Origin: JBBQXK01 sp038209775 | GTDB taxonomy: Bacteria > Pseudomonadota > Alphaproteobacteria > Rhodobacterales > Rhodobacteraceae | Length of the DNA stretch: 64,000 bases | Reading direction: 5' to 3' | Assembly: GCA_038209775.1 (NCBI GenBank) | Contig: JBBQXK010000004.1 | Location: 83,595 to 147,594 of the forward strand | In this document: one piece after another, positions 54,837-62,715 of the stretch | How positions within the stretch are numbered: the stretch's first letter is position 1 | Layout of the letters: each line of letters opens with the position of its first letter | Notes under the pieces: generated by a model | Seen by the model: only the letters and a program-made list of their open reading frames with translations | The model's database searches: none | Told to the model about the DNA's origin: nothing | Position numbers and translations under genes: made by a program

Positions 54837-55610
54837 TCAGGCAACCAGTACCTCCAATCCCGCCGCGCGCAGGTCGCGCAGCATCTCGACCGATGTATTG
54901 GAATCGGTGATCAGCGTGTCCACCTGATCCAGCATCGCGATGCGGGCCGTCGCGATATGGCCCAGCTTGGTATGGTCGGCCAGAAACACCACCCGCCCGG
55001 CCGCGCGGATCATCGCCTTCTTGATCTCGGCCTCTTCCCAGTTGCCATTGGTGAAACCCTTGGCCGGATCGACGCCGGCACAGCTCATAAACGCGATGTC
55101 CGCATTGATTTCCTTGAGAATAAGGTCACCAAATGGTGAGATGAGCGAGTTGAGGCGCGGGCGCAGCGTGCCCCCGGTGACAATCACGGTTGCACCCGCG
55201 TGATCGACAAGCTCGATCGCGACGGCCAGCGAGTTGGTCACCACCGCAATATCGCTCAGATCACGCGGAAAGGCATTGGCCAGCGCCGCCACCGTCGATC
55301 CCGTATCCATGATGATGGTTTCGCCATCCCGGATCATCCCGGCCGCAAGCGCCGCGATGGCGCTTTTTTCGGCGCTGCGCAGCGCGGCGTTGATATCGAC
55401 CGGCCTTTCATAGCGACTGGGTCGCACCGCGATGGCGCCACCGCGTATCCGGCGCAACACCTGACTTTTCTCAAGAAAAAGAAGGTCAGCGCGGATCGTG
55501 ACGGTCGAAACCGCCAGACTATCCGCCAACGCCATCACATCGGCACGACCATGCGCACCAAGCTGCGCCATGATATGCTGATGTCTTTCGGTAGCTTTCA
55601 AAGCTGGCAT
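54837..55610 (-). CDS. DeoR family transcriptional regulator
   Basis: This 257-residue regulator has an N-terminal winged helix (VMALADSLAVSTVTIRADL ... LRRIRGGAIAVRPSRYERP). The C-terminal sugar-phosphate sensing domain shows MIRDGETIIMDTGSTVAAL, VVTNSLAVAIEL, FMSCAGVDPAKGFTNGNWE and VVFLADHTKLG. It likely senses a phosphorylated sugar made by the nearby kinase or SIS enzymes. SIS copy 1 is downstream on the same strand and the BtpA-SIS-PfkB operon is divergent. Direct repeats overlap its own first codons. Confidence 0.93.
   Translation of the reverse strand: MPALKATERHQHIMAQLGAHGRADVMALADSLAVSTVTIRADLLFLEKSQVLRRIRGGAIAVRPSRYERPVDINAALRSAEKSAIAALAAGMIRDGETIIMDTGSTVAALANAFPRDLSDIAVVTNSLAVAIELVDHAGATVIVTGGTLRPRLNSLISPFGDLILKEINADIAFMSCAGVDPAKGFTNGNWEEAEIKKAMIRAAGRVVFLADHTKLGHIATARIAMLDQVDTLITDSNTSVEMLRDLRAAGLEVLVA
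55585..55599. promoter_or_regulatory. CTTTC direct repeats inside the DeoR start
   Basis: CTTTC at 55585-55589 and 55595-55599 are exactly 10 bp apart, matching the spacing upstream of SIS copy 1. They lie within the first nine codons of the DeoR gene, suggesting autoregulation and joint control of the divergent operon. Confidence 0.45.
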
Positions 55611-55647
55611 CTGTTAAAAATCCTGTGACTTTGATTCTTGTCTGGCC

Positions 55648-55679
55648 TGCCGCAGCATAAACGGTTTCTTCCTGCGGCA
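55648..55679 (+). other. 5' leader hairpin of the btpA-like operon
   Basis: Perfect 8-bp arms TGCCGCAG (55648-55655) and CTGCGGCA (55672-55679) flank a 16-base loop, within 50 bp of the btpA-like ATG. Its role is unknown. Confidence 0.45.
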
Positions 55680-55726
55680 AAGGCTGCTGGTTCGGCCGGT
55701 TTGCGGGGCTTTCGCGGAGAAACCTG

Positions 55727-56512
55727 ATGCCTGTCCCCCGCGTCATCGCCGCCCTGCAACTTCCACCGTTCAGGGGCGGCGCGGCCCGGTCCATTGGTTG
55801 GTATGAGGATTTCCTGCTGGCCAACGCCAGAATCTTTGTCGAGGCGGGGATCACCGCGATCAAGGTGCAGGACGAAACCCGCGAGGAAGGTGCCGCCGCG
55901 ATGCAGACCGTCGCGCGGATGGCGGTTCTGGGCCGCAGCTTTCGCAAGGAGTTCCCGAAGGTCGGGCTTGGCATCATCGTGCAGGCGCATGATGCGGTCG
56001 CGCCGCTGGCCATCGCCGATGCCTGCGACGCGGATTTCGTGCGGTTGAAGGTGTTCGTCGGTGCCGCAGTGAATGCAGAGGGCCTGCGCAACGCGCTGAA
56101 CATCGCAGCGACGCAGTACCGTGCCGCAATTGGCCGACCCGACATCAGGATTTATGCCGACGTGCACGACCGCACCTGTGTGCCGTTGGCCGGCATGGCC
56201 CCCGAAACGGCGGCTGTCTGGGCGCAGTCGCTGGGTGCCGATGCGGTGATCGTCACCGGATCGGGGTTCGACGACACGCTTTCCCGCATTGCAGCCGCGC
56301 GCAAGGCGGGGGTGGTGCGACCGATCCTGATTGGCGGCGGCGTCACCACGGCCAACATCGGCACGGCGCTGGCGGTGGCGGATGGGGTGATTGTCAGCAC
56401 GGCATTGCTGCGCGACGGCGCGAACCCTGATGATTTTGCGCTGTGGGACCGGGAAAAGGTTCTTCGGCTGATGGATGCCGCGGACCGCTCACCGGTCCGG
56501 GCCGCCGAGTGA
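55727..56512 (+). CDS. BtpA/SgcQ-family TIM-barrel protein
   Basis: This 261-residue BtpA-like protein has the family opening VIAALQLPPFRGGAARSIGWYEDF, then ITAIKVQDETREEG, IRIYADVHDRTCVPL, GADAVIVTGSGFDDTL and ILIGGGVTTANIGTALAVADG. The family includes SgcQ of a sugar operon and BtpA of cyanobacterial photosystem I biogenesis; relatives are thought to be nucleosidase or sugar-ring processing enzymes. It is followed by SIS copy 2 and a PfkB kinase, so a sugar-related reaction is likely. Confidence 0.87.
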   Translation: MPVPRVIAALQLPPFRGGAARSIGWYEDFLLANARIFVEAGITAIKVQDETREEGAAAMQTVARMAVLGRSFRKEFPKVGLGIIVQAHDAVAPLAIADACDADFVRLKVFVGAAVNAEGLRNALNIAATQYRAAIGRPDIRIYADVHDRTCVPLAGMAPETAAVWAQSLGADAVIVTGSGFDDTLSRIAAARKAGVVRPILIGGGVTTANIGTALAVADGVIVSTALLRDGANPDDFALWDREKVLRLMDAADRSPVRAAE

Positions 56513-56530
56513 ATGACAGGGGAACGCCTG

Positions 56531-57703
56531 ATGTCCTATGCCGATCTTACCCCGCTTCTGGCGGATACCTCGCCGCTGGATGATGCGCAAAAGGCGCTGA
56601 TCGCGGACCTTTTCGCGCGCGAGCAATCGCTGATGGCGGCGCTGCCGACCGATGATCCGCTTGATCCCAAGCGTCGCCGCCGGGTGGATTTCACGCTGCC
56701 CGAAATTCTGGAACAGCCCGAGGTGATCCGCACCACCCTGCACCGTGAGCGCGAAGCCATTGCCGCCGCTGCCCGCAGCATTGCCCAATCGGGCCTGCGC
56801 CGCATCTGCATGACTGGTTGCGGTGACTCGCTTGCCGTGATGACCGGGGTGCGCAGCCTGCTCGAAGATATGACCGGCCTGCCCTGCGAACCGATCCAGG
56901 CGCTGGATCTGGCCTATTACCAGCACCGGGTGCTGGGCCCCGACGTTCTGGTCATCACGCTCAGTTCCAGCGGCACAACCACCCGCACGGTCGAGGCGCT
57001 GATGATGGCCAAGGCGCGCGGCGCGCAGACGCTGGCGCTGAGCAACACGCCCGGCTCGGCGCTGATGCAGCAGTCGGACCACCGCCTGACGATCCACGCC
57101 CAGCGCAAGGGCTGGCCGACGCAGGCCAGCACTGCCGCGATGGCGCTGCTGTGCCAGCTTGCGCTTGGCGTAGGTGCTGCGCGGGGGCTGGATGTGTCCG
57201 GCCTGCAAGTGGCGCTGGACGCCGTGCCGGACCAGATCGCCCAGGTGATCGCCGCGCAGCAGGACCGCATCGCGGTAATGGCCGAGGCAGAGCGTGACCG
57301 GAACATTTATCTGTTTGCCGGGGGCGGACCTTCGTTTGCCGCAGCCCTGTTCGGCGCGGCAAAGGTACGGGAATGTACCCCCGACCATGCCATCGCCATC
57401 CCGCAAGAGGAATTCCACCACTATAACTCGCAGAAACTGGGCGATCCGCTGATGCTGATCGCGCCGGCCGGTCCGTCGGTGCCGCGCGCCCATGATACGG
57501 CGCAGGAAGGTCGGCGTTGGGGTGGGCAGATTTACGCGCTGGTCACCGAGGACGAAAGCCGGTTCGATGACGTGGCCGATGCCGTGCTGCGGCTGCCGGC
57601 CGTGCCCGAGGCGCTGTCGGCGCTGGTCTACAGCATTCCGGTACAGCTTTACGCCTATCACCTTGCGATGGCCAAGTTTCGCGCCGCAGAAGCCCGGGCA
57701 TGA
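56531..57703 (+). CDS. SIS-domain protein, sugar-phosphate isomerase/deglycase type, copy 2
   Basis: This 390-residue double-SIS protein has a first core RICMTGCGDSLAVMTGVRSLL and VLVITLSSSGTTTRTVEALMMAKARG. The second core is NIYLFAGGGPSFAAALFGAAKV and IPQEEFHHYNSQKLG, where the EEFHH block matches the catalytic acid/base region of GlmS/FrlB-type proteins. ATGs exist at 56513 and here; this one has AGGGGAA upstream. It overlaps the PfkB gene (ATGA). The pairing of deglycase-like and kinase genes is reminiscent of fructosamine degradation. Confidence 0.85.
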   Translation: MSYADLTPLLADTSPLDDAQKALIADLFAREQSLMAALPTDDPLDPKRRRRVDFTLPEILEQPEVIRTTLHREREAIAAAARSIAQSGLRRICMTGCGDSLAVMTGVRSLLEDMTGLPCEPIQALDLAYYQHRVLGPDVLVITLSSSGTTTRTVEALMMAKARGAQTLALSNTPGSALMQQSDHRLTIHAQRKGWPTQASTAAMALLCQLALGVGAARGLDVSGLQVALDAVPDQIAQVIAAQQDRIAVMAEAERDRNIYLFAGGGPSFAAALFGAAKVRECTPDHAIAIPQEEFHHYNSQKLGDPLMLIAPAGPSVPRAHDTAQEGRRWGGQIYALVTEDESRFDDVADAVLRLPAVPEALSALVYSIPVQLYAYHLAMAKFRAAEARA

Positions 57704-58650
57704 TGCCGCCGCGTCTTGTCTGTCTTGGCAATTTCACCATCGATGACGTGGTACTGCCCGACCTGACCGAACGTCCGGGCTGCACCGGCGGCGATGCGCT
57801 TTATGCCACCCTAGCGGCCCGGCCCTGGCAGCCCGAAACCCAGATCGTGGCCCCGATCGGCGCGGATTTTCCCACGTCGGTCACTGTGGCGATGGCGGCC
57901 CGTGGCCTGAGTGATGCAGGCCTTGCCCGCCGCGACCTGCCAACGCTGCACAACCGGGTCCAGTACTTTGCCGACGGCAGCCGGAAATGGACGCTCTTTG
58001 CCGAAGAAAGCACCTTTGATGCGCTTTCGCCGCTTCCCGCCGACATCCCGGCAGGTTTCCGGCAGGCCGATGGCTTTCTGGTGCTGGCGATGACGCTTGC
58101 CGCACAGCAACGGCTGGTGGCCGATCTGACGACGACACCGGGCGCGCTCGTCGCCCTCGATCCGCAAGAGGATTACATCCTTGGCAACGAGGCGGCGATC
58201 CTGCGGATGATCGGGGCGGTCGATATCTTTTTGCCAAGCGCGGAAGAGGTGGTGCGGCTTTTGGGCACCACCGACTGGCTGGCAGCGGCGCGGCGCTTTG
58301 CCGGTCTGGGGCCGCAACTGGTGGTCATCAAGCTGGGGGCTGACGGCTGTCTGGTGCATGAGGGTGCGACGGGCCGCAGCACGCTGGTGCCGGCGTTTCC
58401 AGTGCCGACCGTGATTGATACCACCGGCGCGGGGGACAGCTTTTGCGGGGCCTTCATGGCCGCCTATCTGCAACAGCCCGATCCGGTTCGCGCCGCCCGC
58501 GCCGGCGCAGTGGCCGCGTCGTTCACCGTCCGTGGCTACGGCGCGGACCCGCTTTTTGCCGCTGACCCTGCCGATATCCTGCGCCGGTTCGATACCTGGG
58601 CGCCCGAGTGCCGCGAGATCGGTCAGTCGTCGGGCATGAGCCCCGCGTAA
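57700..58650 (+). CDS. PfkB-family sugar kinase
   Basis: This 316-residue ribokinase-fold kinase shows RLVCLGNFTIDDVVLPDL at the N-terminus. The GGDALYATLAA segment is near residue 30, and the signature VIDTTGAGDSFCGAFMAAYL carries the catalytic Asp. It is the last gene of the BtpA-SIS-PfkB unit. With the SIS partner it resembles FrlD/FrlB or AgaS-type pairs that phosphorylate an amino-sugar conjugate and then cleave it. Its 3' end overlaps the convergent racemase gene by about 28 bp. Confidence 0.9.
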   Translation: MMPPRLVCLGNFTIDDVVLPDLTERPGCTGGDALYATLAARPWQPETQIVAPIGADFPTSVTVAMAARGLSDAGLARRDLPTLHNRVQYFADGSRKWTLFAEESTFDALSPLPADIPAGFRQADGFLVLAMTLAAQQRLVADLTTTPGALVALDPQEDYILGNEAAILRMIGAVDIFLPSAEEVVRLLGTTDWLAAARRFAGLGPQLVVIKLGADGCLVHEGATGRSTLVPAFPVPTVIDTTGAGDSFCGAFMAAYLQQPDPVRAARAGAVAASFTVRGYGADPLFAADPADILRRFDTWAPECREIGQSSGMSPA

Positions 58651-59357
58651 ATCCCGGTCAACCCTTGCAGGGGCGGCGGCGCGTAACTTGACCGCTTGCT
58701 GGTGCGCAGGCCCAGCGTCACCAGCCCCTCTGCCATCTTCAGCCCCGCCATTACCCCGTCGATCACCGGCACCCCCAACGCCCGGGTCAGCGGCCCGACC
58801 AGCCCGCTGAGCCCGGCACAGCCCAGCACGATGGCTTCTGCGTGATCCTCGTCCATGGCGCGTTGCCCTTCGGTCAGAAAGGCCGCAAGCACGGCCTGCT
58901 CTTCGCCAAGCAGGTCAAGCACCGGCAGGTCGATGGCCCGCAGCACGCATTTGTGCGCCATTCCTGTTTCGCGCAGAACCCGCTCGCTGTGGATGCGGGT
59001 GCGCGGTGGCAGGGTGATGACGCTGAACCGGGCGGCGACCAGCGCGGCCGTGTAAAACGCCGCCTCGGTCATTCCGACAACCGGCGCGCCGGTGATCTCG
59101 CGCGCGGCGGCAAGGCCGGTATCGCCAAAGCACGCGATGACATAGCCGTCCACCCCCTCGCGCTCGCCCGCCAATACCTGCTCGATCACCCCCATTGCGC
59201 CGATGGCCTCTTCGATATGGCTCTCGACGCTTGGGGTGCCCTGCGTCGGGCTGCGGGCGTCGACAAAAGTCCCTGATGCGGCATTGCGCGCGGCGGTGGC
59301 TGCAAGGTCGCGGGTAAAGGCGAGCGTCGTGTTCGGGTTCAGGATGCGGATATGCAC
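58623..59357 (-). CDS. Asp/Glu/hydantoin racemase family protein
   Basis: This 244-residue cofactor-independent racemase begins HIRILNPNTTLAFTRDLAA. The two catalytic Cys are seen in VIACFGDTGLAAARE and AIVLGCAGLSGLVGPL. Hydantoin and allantoin racemases share this form. The GTG start has AAAGGG 6 nt upstream; the longer reading uses a TTG. It stands alone on the minus strand with its end inside the kinase gene. Racemisation of a ring-opened ureide or hydantoin would fit the amidohydrolase and PuuE-like neighbours. Confidence 0.88.
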   Translation of the reverse strand: MHIRILNPNTTLAFTRDLAATAARNAASGTFVDARSPTQGTPSVESHIEEAIGAMGVIEQVLAGEREGVDGYVIACFGDTGLAAAREITGAPVVGMTEAAFYTAALVAARFSVITLPPRTRIHSERVLRETGMAHKCVLRAIDLPVLDLLGEEQAVLAAFLTEGQRAMDEDHAEAIVLGCAGLSGLVGPLTRALGVPVIDGVMAGLKMAEGLVTLGLRTSKRSSYAPPPLQGLTGIYAGLMPDD

Positions 59358-59599
59358 GGATAGCCCTTTGCGCGGATGGGCCAACCATCACCTGATGGGT
59401 CGCAAGGTCAAGGGCAAGCGGGCACGGGACCGGGCCCGCGTCGACCATGCTATGCCAAAAACGGCTGCGGCTGGGCCGAGGCGGAAAGCCACCTGGAAAC
59501 CGCCCGCAACCTGTTCACATCAACCGAACCACCGCTGTTTGCAGCAGATACCCTTGAGACATGGCGCGCAGTTTCAATTGCTGGCGATGGGGGGAGGGT

Positions 59600-59694
59600 G
59601 AGAGGCTGGAACACGACCCAAGCGGGTCTCGTTGCGGCTGCTTCCTTCCGGACCTGACCGGGTTGGCGAGGCGCCTGCCCGCGCCAACCTCTCG
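59600..59694 (-). ncRNA. ffs: Signal recognition particle RNA (small, 4.5S type)
   Basis: On the minus strand the conserved SRP core GGTCAGGTCCGGAAGGAAGC is present, with the tetraloop/asymmetric-loop arrangement of helix 8. The 5' end GAGAGGTTGG pairs with the 3' end CCAGCCTCTC, closing a roughly 95-nt hairpin, the usual size for alphaproteobacterial SRP RNA. The RNA binds Ffh to target membrane proteins. Protein frames crossing it are spurious. Confidence 0.93.
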
Positions 59695-59700
59695 ACCGGG

Positions 59701-59729
59701 GATATAGGATGGGGGGGCGGGATTCGCAA
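59701..59729 (-). promoter_or_regulatory. Probable ffs promoter
   Basis: On the minus strand TTGCGA (59724-59729) and TATATC (59701-59706) are separated by 17 bp, with transcription expected to begin near 59694, the 5' end of the SRP RNA stem. Confidence 0.6.
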
Positions 59730-59791
59730 GCCTTGGCGCAGGGGTGCCTGCCGGTCTAGGCTGCGCGGGTTCCGATGGAGGAGAACCTGCC

Positions 59792-61180
59792 ATGACCGCC
59801 CGCCTGACCCGCATCGACTGGCCCGATTTTGGTGCGCCTTCGGTGCCGGAACCGCCGACACTGGCAGACTACCGGGCGCGTTTCGCGGCGCTGCGGGCGG
59901 CTGCGGTGTCGCGGGGGTTGCAGGCGCTGGTGATCTACGGCGACCGCGAACACGCGGCGAACCTGCACTGGGCCACGGGTTTCGACCCCCGGTTCGAAGA
60001 GGCCGTGCTGGTGGTCACGCCGTCGGATGCGCTGCTGCTCGCCGGAAACGAATGCCTGCCCTACACTGCGGTGGCCCCGATGGTGGCGGCCGGCGAGGTG
60101 CGGGTGGCACATTGCGCATCGCTGTCGCTGCCATCGCAGCCACGGGGGTCGGCGCGGCTCGTGGACATTCTGGCGGACATTCTGGTGGGGGTGGTGCCTG
60201 CCGGCACAATCGGGGCCATCGGCTGGAAATGGTTCGGCGCGGATGAGGTGGACGACCCCGCCACCGCCCTCGACATCCCCGCGTTTCTGGCCGACCCCCT
60301 GCGCCGTATCGCCAATCGGGTCGAGAATGCGACCGACATCCTGATGCACCCCGGCCACGGCCTGCGCGCCCGCGTCGATGCCGCCGAGATTGCGCGGCTG
60401 GAGTTTGCCAACCACATGGCCGCAGCCGCCCTGCGCCGGATGGTCTTTGCCTTTCGTGAAGGGATGACCGATTTCGCGGCTTATCAGGCGGCGCAGGTTG
60501 GGGGGCTGCCGCTGGGGTGCCATTCCACCTTTGCTACCGGCGCGCGGGCGGATCAGGGCCTGTCGGGGCCGACCGGGCAGGTGTTGACCCTTGGCCAGCC
60601 GATCGGGTTCAACATCTGTCACTGGGGGGCGAACATCTGCCGGACCGGGTGGCTGGCGCGCACGGCGGATGACCTGCCCAAGGCCGCGCGGGGGTATCTG
60701 GACGCCTTCGCCTTTCCCTACATGCGGGCGATGTCCGACTGGTGCGGCCTGATGCGGCCCGGCGTCAAGGGGGGGCAGGTCTGGGCGCGGATGCAAGGCA
60801 TGCTGCCCTTTGAAACTTTCGGGATCAGCCTGAACCCGGGCCACCTGATCGGCCTCGACGAATGGATGTCATCGCCGATTGCCGAGGGTTCGGCGGAACC
60901 CCTTGCCTCGGGCATGGCAATGCAATGCGACGTGATCCCGTCGCATGCCGTCTATGCGTCGACCCGGATGGAAGACGGCTATGTGATCGCGGATGCGGCC
61001 CTGCGCGCCGACCTTGCCGCACGGTTCCCCGCTGTGGCCGCGCGCTGTGCCGACCGCGCGGCCTTCATGCGCGGGGTGATCGGCCTTGATGTGCCCGACA
61101 CCCTCTTGCCGCTGGCCGATACCTGCGGGATCATCGCGCCGTTCCTGTTCGATGCAGCACAGGTCATCACCCTGCGATAA
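59792..61180 (+). CDS. M24 (creatinase/aminopeptidase P-like) family protein with altered metal site
   Basis: This 462-residue pita-bread-fold protein has an N-terminal creatinase-like domain (GLQALVIYGDREHAANLHWATGF). The C-terminal catalytic domain keeps CHSTFATGA, His351 in LNPGHLIGLDEW and Glu in STRMEDGYVIAD. The segment where two Asp metal ligands are expected reads GFNICHWGANICRTGW, with Asn281 in place of the second Asp and no Asp nearby. This looks like a metal-free creatinase-type enzyme rather than a peptidase. GGAGGAGA precedes the ATG. Its end overlaps the convergent HAD gene. Confidence 0.85.
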   Translation: MTARLTRIDWPDFGAPSVPEPPTLADYRARFAALRAAAVSRGLQALVIYGDREHAANLHWATGFDPRFEEAVLVVTPSDALLLAGNECLPYTAVAPMVAAGEVRVAHCASLSLPSQPRGSARLVDILADILVGVVPAGTIGAIGWKWFGADEVDDPATALDIPAFLADPLRRIANRVENATDILMHPGHGLRARVDAAEIARLEFANHMAAAALRRMVFAFREGMTDFAAYQAAQVGGLPLGCHSTFATGARADQGLSGPTGQVLTLGQPIGFNICHWGANICRTGWLARTADDLPKAARGYLDAFAFPYMRAMSDWCGLMRPGVKGGQVWARMQGMLPFETFGISLNPGHLIGLDEWMSSPIAEGSAEPLASGMAMQCDVIPSHAVYASTRMEDGYVIADAALRADLAARFPAVAARCADRAAFMRGVIGLDVPDTLLPLADTCGIIAPFLFDAAQVITLR

Positions 61181-61799
61181 GCCCCGCCGCCCGTGCCCCT
61201 GACAGGATGTCGCGCGCCACATGATGGGCGAAATCCCCGGTTGCGGGCACGAGGTCCGGCACCTGCACCACGGTCATCCCTGCAGCATGGGCCGACCGCG
61301 CCCCCGTGTCACTGTCCTCGAACGCAAGACAGCGCGCGGGGGCCACGCCCAACAGGGCGGCTGCCAGCAGATAGGGTTCCGGTGCGGGCTTTGGCCGGGT
61401 CACATCGTCCACCGTCACCACATGCCGGAACGGGGGCAGGGCGCAGGCGGCAAACTTACGGCTGGCCTGCACCCGGGTGGATGACGTGGCAATGGCGCGC
61501 GGCAGGTCGAACGCCGCCAGAAGGTCGGTCACCCCGGGCTTCAGTGTGATCCCCCCCGCCTGCCCCAGAATCGACGCGGCCTTCCATTCGCGGTGAAAGA
61601 CCGCAAGGTCCAGCGCCGGATAGGCCGCCATGATCCGCCCGCCACCGGTCACGTCATCCACACCGACGAGTTGCAGCAGGAACCCCTCGTCCACCGTCAC
61701 ACCGCAGGCGGCAAAGGCCGCGATGGCGGCCTTGTGGGTGATGGCCTCGGTATCCAACAGCGTGCCGTCCAGATCAAAGATCACCGCGTCATAGGTCAT
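61167..61799 (-). CDS. HAD-family phosphatase (beta-phosphoglucomutase/phosphoglycolate type)
   Basis: This 210-residue HAD-IA hydrolase begins MTYDAVIFDLDGTLLDTEAI, with the nucleophile Asp in the DLDGT motif. Motif II is ATSSTRVQASRKFAA, motif III includes Lys in DVTRPKPAPEPYL, and motif IV is CLAFEDSDTGARSA. The cap domain resembles sugar-phosphate phosphatases. GGAG lies close before the ATG. The gene ends inside the M24 gene and is divergent from deoD. The substrate is unassigned. Confidence 0.9.
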   Translation of the reverse strand: MTYDAVIFDLDGTLLDTEAITHKAAIAAFAACGVTVDEGFLLQLVGVDDVTGGGRIMAAYPALDLAVFHREWKAASILGQAGGITLKPGVTDLLAAFDLPRAIATSSTRVQASRKFAACALPPFRHVVTVDDVTRPKPAPEPYLLAAALLGVAPARCLAFEDSDTGARSAHAAGMTVVQVPDLVPATGDFAHHVARDILSGARAAGLIAG

Positions 61800-61935
61800 G
61801 CGTCCCTCCGGGACCAAGGCTTGGGTCAGTGCCGCCTTCTGACCGCAAAGACAACGCCTTGTCCATGTGCCAATCCCCCTTTTCCCCGCGACTGCGCTGC
61901 CTTAACCTTGGGCTACCCACAGAAAGGCCTGCCCC

Positions 61936-62640
61936 ATGACCGTCCACATCGGCGCCAAACCCGGCGACATCGCTGAAACCGTTCTCCTGCCCGGCGACCC
62001 CTACCGCGCCCGATGGGCGGCAGAGACCTTCCTCAAGGACGTCAGACTGGTGAACGAGGTGCGCGGGATGCTGGGCTATACCGGCACCTGGAATGGCCAC
62101 CCGGTGACGATCCACGGTACCGGCATGGGGATGCCGTCGCTGTCGATCTATGTGAACGAACTGATCCGCGACTACGGTGCCAAAACCCTGATCCGCATCG
62201 GCTCGGCGGGGGGGATGCAACCGCATGTAAACCTGCGCGACGTGGTGCTGGCGATGACCGCAAGCACCCTCTCCACCCCCTCGCGCGGCATCTTCCGTGA
62301 CATGGCCGTGGCGCCTTGCGCCGATTTCGCCCTGCTCGCCGCCGCCCACTCCGCCGCCGTGGCACAGGGCGTGCCGGTGCATGCGGGGGCAATCCTGTCG
62401 TCCGACACCTTCTACGACGAACGCCCTGACCTTCAGGCCGAACTGCAGCGCCACGGCACCCTCTGCGTCGAGATGGAGACGGCGGAACTCTATCATCTTG
62501 CCGCCCGCCACGGTGCGCGTGCGCTGTCGGTGCTGACGATCAGCGACCACCTCCTGACGCATGAGGCGCTCCCCTCCGCCGACCGCGAACGCAGCTTTGG
62601 CGACATGGTCAGGATCGCGCTGACGGCCGCCTTCGCCTGA
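61936..62640 (+). CDS. deoD: Purine nucleoside phosphorylase, DeoD type
   Basis: This 234-residue hexameric PNP shows TVHIGAKPGDIAETVLLPGDPYRARWAAE, containing the phosphate-binding GDPYRA. HGTGMGMPSLSIYVNELI, RIGSAGGMQPHVNLRDVV and VEMETAELYHLAARHGARAL carry the base-binding residues. It cleaves purine (deoxy)nucleosides with phosphate. It is divergent from the HAD gene and ends 76 bp before a convergent unrecognised gene, across a dispersed hairpin repeat. Confidence 0.94.
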   Translation: MTVHIGAKPGDIAETVLLPGDPYRARWAAETFLKDVRLVNEVRGMLGYTGTWNGHPVTIHGTGMGMPSLSIYVNELIRDYGAKTLIRIGSAGGMQPHVNLRDVVLAMTASTLSTPSRGIFRDMAVAPCADFALLAAAHSAAVAQGVPVHAGAILSSDTFYDERPDLQAELQRHGTLCVEMETAELYHLAARHGARALSVLTISDHLLTHEALPSADRERSFGDMVRIALTAAFA

Positions 62641-62660
62641 CCAGCCGTTTCTTCTTTGCA

Positions 62661-62694
62661 CAAATACTCCGGGGGTCCGGGGGCTGGCCCCCGG
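62661..62694. repeat. Dispersed hairpin repeat, copy identical to 24807-24840
   Basis: This is the same 34-bp block, ending in the CCGGGGGC-TG-GCCCCCGG stem, at another convergent junction (deoD and the unrecognised gene). CTTCTTTG precedes it, matching the tail of the reversed element near 9220. Confidence 0.8.
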
Positions 62695-62715
62695 CTCCGT
62701 CCCACAAGTGCCACG

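Noticed and set aside
55631..55661. Possible promoter for the BtpA-like operon (TTGATT and CATAAA)
   Set aside because: The spacing of about 19 bp and weak -10 match make it too uncertain to list.
59203..59657. Plus-strand frames over the ffs region
   Set aside because: The region encodes the SRP RNA on the minus strand and the racemase start; the frames are chance products.
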